A DNA stretch of 64,000 nucleotides from Loripinus fragilis (Eukaryota > Mollusca > Bivalvia > Lucinida > Lucinidae). The notes beneath the pieces were generated by a model. It made no database searches and was not told the DNA's origin. It saw only the letters and a list, made by a program, of their open reading frames with translations. The position numbers and the translations under genes are program-made. The stretch spans positions 92,537,779 to 92,601,778 of the forward strand of contig OZ026525.1 of assembly GCA_964019695.1 (NCBI GenBank), given 5' to 3'. This document shows, one piece after another, positions 55,711-64,000 of this stretch. Numbering within the stretch: the first letter of the stretch is position 1; every line of letters starts with the position of its first letter.

Positions 55711-57263
55711 ATGATATAGTTAATTGTTGTTTGATCTTGGACTAATAGAAAATAAATGCCAATTTAGCATGAAGCATACCTGTGTTTGCGATTTGTGGGT
55801 GAATTATTATAATTAAAGTACACCTTTAGTATAAAGTGGTCAGGAGGGTTTAAAATAGCTCTGGTTTAGAGACATATTTTTTATTCACATCTGACAATAC
55901 ATGCTCATGAGTGGCATAATGTAATACAATACCTTACATATATTAAACATATAATTACATAGCAATAAAGTGAGTTCAATGTGTTCATCCTTAATTATAA
56001 GTAATGTTTCAAAAAAAAAAATAGATTTGAAAACAAATACAAACATTTGTTTGGAGAAAACACATTCAAGCTCACATCAGAAACAATAAACATCTTTATA
56101 TACTAAAGGACTTTGAAAACGCATTACTCACAGTAAATCCTTTATTATACAAACCCTGAGAATGTCAGCGAGATAATTATTATTGCATACCATAGTCTGA
56201 CTATCTTGTAGTATGTCCTAGAAACACGGTTGTAAATTTACTTTAAGGTATTTAAAAATTATCCGTTTTAAGACAGGGGTGGTCAATTTTGAAGGACACA
56301 AATTCAGCTACAATTTAACACGCGTTAGTTTTGATTCCTGACTCCACAAATTTGCGTCCTTTGCTTCTTTCAAGATTTCACATTAATCATTGAAGGATTA
56401 GAAATGAATTGACTGTTTGGTATGCTCAAAATTACACCCCTTTGAAATTAACGACATACCACACCCACCCTGATTACTAGAGTCTAGTAATAAAATTCAA
56501 CGTCTTGGGCCTTTCAAAGTTACCATTTCTTACGCCCGGTTTTATTGGGAGAGGCTAAGGACATACACAAATGACAGCTTATTCATAAATTATGCTTGTA
56601 TCACGTGTCTTTTGTATTGTGCAAGTGACGTTTACGTAAATTTTTAAAACGTTCTCGATCACATGATAGCAGATCTCCTGCAACAATTTACATCAATACG
56701 TCTTCCTCACATGCTTGTCAGTGTATGTAATCAATATCAGTAATGACAGCGTGCATAAATGTAACTAATGGAGATGTTTCTAAAAAGGGGCTGTAAATTG
56801 ATGTTCAAATTTGACGTTTATTTTCGAAATTTTGAAGTTATCAATTACTTTTAATTAGAAAAAGTCTATTAACTCTTTTGGTAACAAGGCATCATATACG
56901 CCACAGTTTAAACATAAGAATAATCAAAAAACTTCATTTATTTGTGCAGAAAGGTGCTGGATGCTGTACGTACCCATGTGACGTCATCAGCAGCGTCGCG
57001 TGAAAGTGCAGTCAAATTATTGACTGATTAATACCAATTCTGGGTTGCACATTAAAACCTGCGAGTAAGTTTTCAATAGCATATACGGTTTGCAAGAAAG
57101 TGCAAAAATATGGTGATGCGTTTTCAAAGTCCTCTAGTATATCAAACTGACAAGTATATAAAACAGGTTACTGTGTTGTTTGATTATGCCCAAGGTGTGA
57201 CATGTCGGTATACTTTAGGCCATTGAATAAAGCCTTAGTCGCCATTTTCAACTATCAGACTGT
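55711..57263. other. No gene recognised
   Basis: About 1.5 kb of AT-rich DNA. No splice-flanked open frame resembling a known protein was found on either strand. Confidence 0.4.
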
Positions 57264-57490
57264 TACTCAAGAAAACATGTCTTTCGGGTCTGCAAACAAC
57301 AAAGGCGCAGACCAGACTGCGCATCCACGCAGTCTGATCAGTGACTTTGTAATTCGTTATTTGGAGACCATAGTAGCCAAGCTTGTTTCATGCAAAATTT
57401 CAGTTTTCTAGCTAGTCTCTGAAGCTACGGAAACTACTTTTAGGACTCGCTTTGTCTGAAACCCGTAAGATAGGTATTGTCGCGCCACGG
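57264..57490. mobile_element. MITE M2 copy, divergent ends
   Basis: AAACAACAAAGGCGCAGACC, CATCCACGCAGTCTGATCAG and TTTTCTAGCTAGTCTCTGAAG interior. TIRs eroded. Confidence 0.75.
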
Positions 57491-58587
57491 TCACTTTTTT
57501 TAATGTTTCCTATTAATCTCCCTTTTCCAATTGGGTTGATCAAGACCTTCATTGTCTGTCTGATAAAACGGCATTAACAACTAACACTTCTGCATTACGT
57601 TTTCAGTTAAATCTTAATTTTGGATTCATAGGCAAGCATATATACTATTTACATAAAGTTAAGCATATTGTACTTCCAATGACCAAATTAATAAATTCAG
57701 ATGATCTAACATAACATGCTTTTACATTAGTCTACAATACTTATTTTGAGTCGAAAATGGAATTTTTGTTGAAATTTGTATTCAGAAATATATTCATTGA
57801 CTCAAAAGATCGCGTTTTCAGGATCAACTCTCAGTATGCAAAACGTCAAATTTTGATGCTGTGTACAAACAATGGATAGTAAAGGGCTAAGCTTTTCAAA
57901 CATTTTAATCCAATGTTCCTTCTCAGTTATTACATCGAGGTTTGACATGTCACACGATCAGGTAAGGAGCATTTAGAAAGCAAAAGTGTACACAATTTTG
58001 TCATGAAATGTGTAAGTGAAATGCAAATCATGCAATAATTTTGTTATTTAACTGTTTAATCTGTCCTAACTTGCTGCAAAATATCGCTTGGTGATGTGAG
58101 AAGAATCGTTGTGGCATTTACAGGCGATTAGATCGAGGAAACAGGATTCCTAGCCTTTATCCAAAAATGCAGCCTAGTCTCAAAGGGCAAAAATCGTCAT
58201 TATTTAAACCCATTCGAAATTGCCAGAGCCATACAGCTATGTCGGTGTGATTTAGCATGGTTGATTATCTGCGAACTTTGACAGGCAGTCATCAAAATCA
58301 TTCCCAATTTTTGGAGAAAATTAACATTTTGGTTTTCGTAAGTGGTTAAGTAGGCATAGTTCTCACGTTCCTATGACGTCATCGCGATTTGTAGAGTTCT
58401 ATATTACTGACCTTTGGACAGTAGAATAACAGTACTTTTTAATGAGCAATACATAATTTTGTAAAAAATGATATTCTGGTAAAAATTACCAACACAATCA
58501 AAACTGCTTAACTTTATGTCATTAGTAATCTTAATTGGCGATTTAAGCCAGACAGATCTTGTATATTGTTGTTTTGGGGTGCTTTTC
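57491..58587. other. No gene recognised
   Basis: AT-rich, apparently unique sequence. No recognisable exon. Confidence 0.4.
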
Positions 58588-58745
58588 ATGCTTTGTTGTC
58601 TGCTAACGTTTATTTTATTGTCAGTCTAAGGACACTATCACAGTGTCAAACGGTTTGTATCCAGACCAGGACCAGCAAAATCTGTTGACCTCTTTCTAAC
58701 TGTTTACAAAGGTTCAACAGACAACAAAAGTCGGCACAATTAAGG
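58588..58745 (-). mobile_element. MITE M3 copy, partial, inverted
   Basis: CATGCTTTGTTGTCTGCTAA, CACTATCACAGTGTCAAACGG and AACAGACAACAAAAGTCGG. Confidence 0.6.
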
Positions 58746-58945
58746 AATGAGTTTATTTATTTTTTGTTATTATGTTTCACGCTTTGTTTTTATTAAATTG
58801 TCTTGTCTGTTCTTCGTAGCCTTGTGGCCACCTGCTGGGAAAGAGCGAACCTCTTTGCTCTCTTTTGTGTGGTGTTTCTTGTGTTTTGTCAGTGTCCGAT
58901 CTGGTGTGGTACTTGATTGTATCAATTCCTAATCTTCGCGTTCTT
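58746..58945 (+). mobile_element. R1 3'-end fragment
   Basis: TGTGGCCACCTGCTGGGAAAG, CTCTTTTGTGTGGTGTTTCT, GGTGTGGTACTTGATTGTAT, CAATTCCTAATCTTCG, as at 19570-19700. Confidence 0.82.
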
Positions 58946-59839
58946 CTTTATTTAATTTTTTGACATAATCCATTTTTTTTCATACAGTAGAAACAAACTG
59001 TCAATTACGCATGAAACACGCTGCTTTAATCGCTAAACAATGGGGCAATGAATTATAATTGAGCCGCGGCACGTGATTCCCATTAATGTGGCATTTTTAC
59101 AAGTGTAGACTCAGACGCGACTGTGCAGCCTCCTTTTTAGTTAATAACTCTAAACGATTTTCCGCCATTTGCCTAATGCCCAGCCCCACAGGGCTTGCGA
59201 CCGCAGTGCGACCTCTCGGCGACTGATTTCGATTGCGACCTCTGCAACCACTGCAACTGTTTTTTTTTCCATTACTGGTATAGTCGGCCAGTCCCCCATC
59301 AGTCTCCGATGTTCGGCGATCGTTTAGCATTTAGTCGGCGATTGGTCGGCGAATGATCAGAGACTGATCGGCGACTGAATGGAGACTGCTCTATCATCAT
59401 TTTTAGAAATCAAGTGTTTGGAAAGAATAAAATAAATTCTGTGCAAGTTGCCATCGTGATCTATCTATCTATCCTTCTGTAAACCTAAACCTCCGAGGAG
59501 GAGGTAAGGTGGTGTTCCGGTATATACCAGGATGTAAACGGTGTTAAATGGAATAAAAGCATAGAAAAAAGTGGGTGACATTAGTTTGTACAGTGCGATG
59601 GAGAGTGTAAGAATAGTTAGAATATAAAACAGATGCTGGTATCTAGGGAGTGGAGTGGGCTACCTGGCAAAAAGCCGAACAGAACTGTGCCGAGGTAGGC
59701 AGGGTGGGGATGTGGTGTGGTAGGGCGTTCCATTGTATTATTGTCCGAAGAAAGAAGGTGTATTTATAGAAGTCTTTTAGAGTTGTGATCTGTCCGTATG
59801 CCATCGGGTGATTTCTTGAAAAGGGTCAGGTGTTCTGCA

Positions 59840-60665
59840 TCAGATAGTCAGAGGCAGGAATGGCCACAAGGTCGTATGTGATCTTGTATAGGAGGACCAG
59901 TCGAACACTATGCGTCGTTGGTCGAGAGTGCTCCAGTTGAGATCCCGAAGCATTGTCAACACGCTAGATGTGTATTGGTAATCACGCGTTACCCATCTAG
60001 CGGCCCTACGTTGTAGGGACTCAAGTTTATTTATGTCTAGATCTGTGTGGGGGGACCACACAGTAGAGGCGTACTCTAGCTGTGGGCGGACAAGCGTTTT
60101 GTATGCTGTTGATTTCAGGTCAATCTTGTGGACCCGAATATAGCGTTTGAGAAAACCTAGTGTTTGATTTGCCTTTTTGGTAATGTTGTTGATGTGTTTG
60201 GACCATTTGAGGTCTTCTGATATAGTGACCCTAGGTATTTTGCAGATGGGACACTTTCATGTACACAGCCATGGAGGTGATATTTTGTTTGTAGGGGTGT
60301 TTTGAGCCGGGTCACATGAAAGACCTGGCATTTGAAGGGATTAAAGCTCATGTCCCAGAGCTTTTCCCAGTTTTCTAAGATTTCTAGGTATTTCTGTAGG
60401 ATCTCTATGTCAGCTTGATTATCAAGAGCAAGATACATGGCTGTGTCGTCTGCAAATAACCTGACTCTGGATCTAACCTGTTCCAGGAGGTCATTTATGT
60501 AGGCCAGAAACAATATGGGTTCGAGAGCCGAGCCCTGTGGGACACCTGAGGACAGTGCAATATTATGGGAGTTACCGCCATTTAGTATAACTGATTGCGT
60601 TCTGTTGTCAAGAAAGTCTTTAATCCAATCTAGAATGTTCCCCCTTATGCTGTAAAAGTGGAGTT
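59840..60665 (-). pseudogene. LINE reverse transcriptase, copy A
   Basis: GNILDWIKDFLDNRTQSVIL, SSGVPQGSALEPILFLAYIN and the catalytic VRLFADDTAMYL (near 60450), then KYLEILENWEKLWDMSFN. The thumb and C-terminal part (SLQRRAARWVTRDYQYTS, DLNWSTLDQRRI) follow after frame breaks. Truncated at its N-terminus by the tandem junction at about 60667. Confidence 0.85.
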
Positions 60666-60754
60666 TGTGGAGTGGGCTACCTGGGAAACAGCCGAACTGA
60701 ATTGTGCCAAGGTAGGCAGGGTGGGGATGTGGTGTGGTAGGGCGTTCCATTGTA

Positions 60755-61830
60755 TTATTGTCCAATGAAGAAGGTGTATTTATAGAAGTATTTTAGAGCT
60801 GTGATCTGTCTGTACGCCATCGGGTGATTTCTTGAAAAGGGGCGGGTGTTCCGCATCAGGTAGTCAGAAGCAGGTATGGCCACAAGGTCGTATGTGACCT
60901 TGTATAGGAGGACCAGTCGACTATCTATGCGTCGTTGGTCGAGGGTGCGCCAGTTGAGATCCTGAAGCATTGTTGACACGCTAAATGTGTATTGGTAATC
61001 ACAGGTTACCCATCTAGCTGCCCTACGTTGTAGGGACTCAAGTTTATTTATGTCTAGATCTGTGTGGGGAACCATACAGTAGAGGCGTATTCTAGCTGTG
61101 GGCGGACAAGGGTTTTGTATGCTGTTGATTACAGGTCCTTGTTGTGGACCCGAACATTGCGTTTTAGAAAACCTAGTGTTTGATTTGCCTTTTTGGTAAT
61201 GTTTTTGATGTGTTTGGACCATTTGAGGTCTTCTGATATAGTGGCCCTAGGTATATTGCAGATGGGACGCTTTCAAGTACACAGCAATTGAGGTGTTATT
61301 TTGCTTGTAGGGGTGTTTTGCTCAGGGTCACATGAAATACCTGGCATATTGAGGGATTAAAGCTTATGTCCCAGAGCTTTTCCCAGTTTTCTAAGATTTC
61401 TAGGTCTTTTTGTAGGATCTCTAAGTCAGCTTGATTATCAAGAGCAAGATACATGGCTGTGTCGTCTGCAAATAACCTGACTCTGGATCTAACCTGTTCC
61501 AGGAGGTCGTTTATGTAGGCCAGAAAAAATATGGGTTCAAGAACCAAGCCCTGTGGGACACCTGAGGACACTGTAATATTATGGGAGTTACTGCCATTTA
61601 GTATAACTGATTGCGTTCTGCTGTCAAGAAAGTCTTTAATCCAATTTAGAATGTTCCCCCTTATGCCGTAAAAGTGGAGTTTTAATAATAATTTTTTCGT
61701 GATCAACTTGGTCTAAAGCCTTACTAAAATCAAGGAGGATAAGGTCTGTTTGTTTTCCGGGTTGCATACTTTTGGAAAGTTCATCAACGAACATAATGAG
61801 TTGTGTGATAATATATTAGATAAAATTGTT
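60755..61830 (-). pseudogene. LINE reverse transcriptase, copy B
   Basis: Same order as copy A but extending further 5': SMQPGKQTDLILLDFSKALD, QVDHEK, then GNILNWIKDFLDSRTQS, SSGVPQGLVLEPIFFLAYIN, FADDTAMYL (near 61467), and the downstream LQRRAARWVTCDYQYTFS. Several frameshifts. The N-terminal RT and endonuclease are absent. Confidence 0.85.
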
Positions 61831-61870
61831 TCGCTTTCAACAAATTAGAACGCTGCAAGTGTTGTTGTGA

Positions 61871-62053
61871 TTATTCTGCTGAGACCAAGCTATGAGCTTG
61901 CATTTTTAGCTTTTGATATAGCTGGCTCAATTTGTCTCTAGGACAGCTGAGATCATCATTAGAATCAGGAGTCTGAATTTCATTCTTATTTTTACCGCCT
62001 GATTTGATACTGCTGTCACCTCTATGCCACATGATGCACAGAAATGATGTCAA
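61871..62053 (-). other. Open frame of unknown origin in the TIR element
   Basis: 60 residues rich in K, N, S and D (RGDSSIKSGGKNKNEIQ, LYQKLKMQAHSLVSAE). It is not part of the LINE RT and lies between it and the TIR. It could be a relic of the element's own gene, a captured exon, or chance. Confidence 0.2.
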
Positions 62054-62496
62054 GTTGGCATAATAGCGTCATGTTGAAGCTGGCATTGCAACCGATTAGT
62101 CGGAGACTAGTTGCTGAAGATTTCAAAGCCAACATATTCATGGAATTGATTGCCGATTTCTAGAATACCTTTGCAACTAGTTGGCGACTAGTCTTTTGTG
62201 CATGATCAAAAGACTGGCCGTGACTGGTTTTGTATGGCGACCGATCGCCGACCTTGCTGCGACCTTGTTGCAACCTTTGTAAAACCTTGCCGCGACCTCT
62301 ACAACCTCTCCGTGATTGCCATTTTTAAGTCGCAGCAAGGTCGCAAGCTCTGTGGGGCCGGGGCTTAAGAATCATAGACTATTCAAGCGACTAGCAAATG
62401 CACTGATCAGACTGCACGTATGTGCAGACTGGTTGAAGCCTTTGCTAGTCGCACGTCAAACAGGTACCCAATTTTTGGAAATCTCATGTTACTGCT

Positions 62497-63089
62497 TAAT
62501 TAAAGTACACATATAATCTAAACTGGTCAGTTCATATAATATAACTGAATACTATGTAATAAGATAAGATAGGAAAAGCTCATTCAACACGTCAAAAAAG
62601 CATAAAAAATGGCATGATAGTCAGTGCAGTGACAAAGAGGCACATTCTGGTTTTCTACACCGTTTGTAAGAAAATGAAATTTGCTGGAATATAACTGAAC
62701 AATGTCCCAATAAGGTGGTGTGTTGTGCATGCACCTGACCATGTGTTATTGTGCATATTTTACTTCCTTAGAAGACTGGCCTAAAAGCGCTTGATAGAAC
62801 TGCATCAAAGAGAATATCATATCCATTCTCATAGATACATATAATGGCAACCCAGGTTGCAGCCAACTGTTAATCGAAGCTTATTCTGGTTACTTGTTTG
62901 ATTTATCTCTTGAGATATCCAACTTGCAATCAGAACTAGGACTTTAGATATCTTCTTCACAAAACTGAGAACATTAGATTGAAGCAACAAATATCATATC
63001 TATCGATAGTGTTGCATAAGCTGCTAATCGCAGCTGTTTAATTAGGACTATATCTTTTTTCTCTGTCTCTTTTACGATGTCATCTTATT
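62497..63089. other. No gene recognised
   Basis: AT-rich unique-looking sequence. Confidence 0.4.
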
Positions 63090-63140
63090 TGTTGATTATA
63101 TCCTCAAGGGCTTTATAGCCTTTTGGACTTGGAAATAAAG

Positions 63141-63180
<40 letters not shown>
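63090..63180 (+). repeat. Retroposon 3' tail with (CTAT)10
   Basis: TTGATTATATCCTCAAGGGC and TTTATAGCCTTTTGGACTTGG lead into ten CTAT units at 63141-63180. The inverted equivalent is at 35618-35690. Microsatellite-tailed ends are usual for CR1/L2-type LINEs and dependent SINEs. Confidence 0.75.
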
Positions 63181-63299
63181 GAAATATGCATTCATACTTA
63201 TGTACATGCATTTATGCATGCAAGTGGTGAAGATGTATCAAGCATTGTACAAATATTCTTAATTACTTTTTCAAGAAAATTTAATGACGTCTGTGGCTC

Positions 63300-63835
63300 A
63301 GACACCGTCAACTTTATAATTTAATTTATACAGAAGATGGTTGCCCACGAGAAGCACAATCGTCATTAAAGCTGTCTAGATGTGTCACATTATTATATTG
63401 TAATTATGGTACATTCAACAAGCACAGATACACCCAGGCTCGCCCACATAGACTCACATATCAAGTATAAGTACATTAAATTGAAGGCAAACTGGAATGA
63501 TGTACACTTAGATAATAACTGAAAATCCTTCAAATATGTACACTATTTCAGGAATTACTGTATTCACAGCATAACATGTTTCTATAAAACCGTCATATTA
63601 CACGCTATTTTGGCTTAGTGATAGTTCATTAAAGAAGCTTTAATATTGCCTATGATTCAAGACCCGTCAACGTCAGTTCAATTATGAGACAGAAGAGGGT
63701 TAGTCATAGAAACCATAGGAGACATGAAAGCTGCCTTGATGTACCACATCACAAAGAGGCGTTATATTACAGTTTTATATATAATACATTCAACACAGAC
63801 AAACCCATGCTCGACCACATGTACTCACATAGTAT
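63300..63835 (+). repeat. Diverged direct duplication, about 175 bp, offset ~360
   Basis: 63300-63470 and 63658-63835 share CCGTCAAC, AAAGCTGYCTWGATGT, GTACCACATCAC/GTGTCACATTA, TACATTCAACA-GCACAGA and the CCCACATAGACTCACATA type end. Similarity is moderate. Confidence 0.6.
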
Positions 63836-63877
63836 TTGTCTGTGTTTAAGAAATTGATCAGCTTCAGCAGTGAATTG

Positions 63878-63991
63878 TTGTTTAATAATTCACTGTTTGG
63901 AGGTCAGTTGTAAAGAAGATCAAATCACGAGCGCGTAGCGCGAGTGATTTATCTTCGTACAACTGACCGACAAACAGTGAATTATTACTCA
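63878..63991. mobile_element. Foldback MITE at window end
   Basis: TTTAATAATTCACTGTTTGG and GTCAGTTGTA on the left, TACAACTGAC and CAAACAGTGAATTATTA on the right. Centre AATCACGAGCGCGTAGCGCGAGTGATT. Inverted arms of about 50 bp. Confidence 0.82.
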
Positions 63992-64000
63992 ACATTTCAC

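Larger units (their letters stand above)
59455..61830 (-). mobile_element. CR1/jockey-like LINE, 3' half in tandem duplicate
   Basis: - strand RT fragments in two copies with a 1,017-bp offset (59652-60666 and 60668-61680). Shared phrases include GGGCTACCTGG, GTAGGGCGTTCCATTG and TTTATGTCTAGATCTGTG. The 3' end is at about 59455 with a GATAGATAGATAGATC tail. The 5' part beyond 61680 exists once. Confidence 0.88.
59177..62365. mobile_element. TIR DNA element carrying a LINE
   Basis: The left end GCCCAGCCCCACAGGGCTTG and the right end, inverted (GCCCCGGCCCCACAGAGCTT), continue into GCGACC on both sides, giving a TIR of about 26 bp with TAA target duplication. A 3-bp TAA/TWA duplication suggests a PIF/Harbinger-type origin (inference). 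Subterminal GGCGACTG/GCGACC motifs are numerous. No transposase is seen. Its interior is filled by a duplicated LINE. Confidence 0.78.
59063..62496. mobile_element. MITE M1 copy split by a 3.2-kb TIR element
   Basis: The left half GAGCCGCGGCACGTGATTCC...CAGCCTCCTTTTTAG (59063-59176) and the right half GAATCATAGACTATTCAAGCG...GGAAATCTCATGTTACTGC (62369-62496) join into one M1 element at the point CCTTAA|CAGTCATAG of other copies. TAA is repeated on both sides of the insertion. Confidence 0.87.

Noticed and set aside
45700..64000. Further upstream HPD exons on the - strand
   Set aside because: I looked for the second His-ligand region (VQHIAL-type) and preceding exons and found no convincing match. 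They may lie beyond the window. A tblastn of HPD against the flanking contig would decide.

Overview
The window looks like nuclear DNA from a marine invertebrate, most likely a bivalve mollusc (this is inference). It is AT-rich, contains split genes with kilobase introns, and is packed with short inverted-repeat elements, tRNA-derived SINEs and non-LTR or Penelope-type retroelement debris. Two host genes can be identified, both only by their last exons. They converge. On the + strand are the three terminal exons of GTF2H3, the p34 subunit of TFIIH (17504-17639, a 37-nt micro-exon at 20890-20926, and 27795-27861). On the - strand are the three terminal exons of HPD, 4-hydroxyphenylpyruvate dioxygenase (45576-45692, 41449-41571, 40208-40282). 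About 12.3 kb of repeat-filled DNA separates the two stop codons. Reading frames, splice sites and intron phases agree across all six exons. Earlier exons of either gene were not found and probably lie outside the window.

Region by region: 1-17.5 kb (probably GTF2H3 intron or upstream sequence) holds a degenerate reverse-transcriptase copy (about 1310-2390), tandem and inverted repeats, a 1.9-kb 38-bp minisatellite interrupted by a SINE (6971-8880), a 2.5-kb terminal-inverted-repeat (TIR) element with two further levels of nesting (10140-12630), and an RTE-like LINE tail (16570-17095). The 17.6-27.8 kb GTF2H3 introns hold a longer copy of the same reverse transcriptase, SINEs, and a 1.7-kb TIR element containing an unusual array of the motif GTTACGGTATTGACA (22615-24348). 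The 27.9-40.2 kb intergenic space is almost entirely MITEs (short non-autonomous TIR elements), many nested. The HPD introns (40.3-45.6 kb) contain palindromic MITEs and a 400-bp tandem array. An almost intact APE-type LINE lies at 46.8-50.1 kb. A 50-bp minisatellite grown from inside a MITE lies at 54.27-54.96 kb. A MITE split by a TIR element that itself carries a tandemly duplicated CR1/jockey-like LINE lies at 59.06-62.50 kb.

Nothing here looks prokaryotic: there are no operons, CRISPR arrays or rRNAs. I use my own labels for repeat families: M1-M9 for MITEs, S1-S3 for SINEs, R1 for the YLDD reverse-transcriptase element. Most long open frames outside the host exons and retroelements are translations of repeats and were not annotated as genes. 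The most interesting structure is in the repeats: MITE families with different ends that share one hairpin core, a 14-copy palindrome family clustered next to exons, a minisatellite that arose from a MITE, and the motif array inside the 1.7-kb TIR element.
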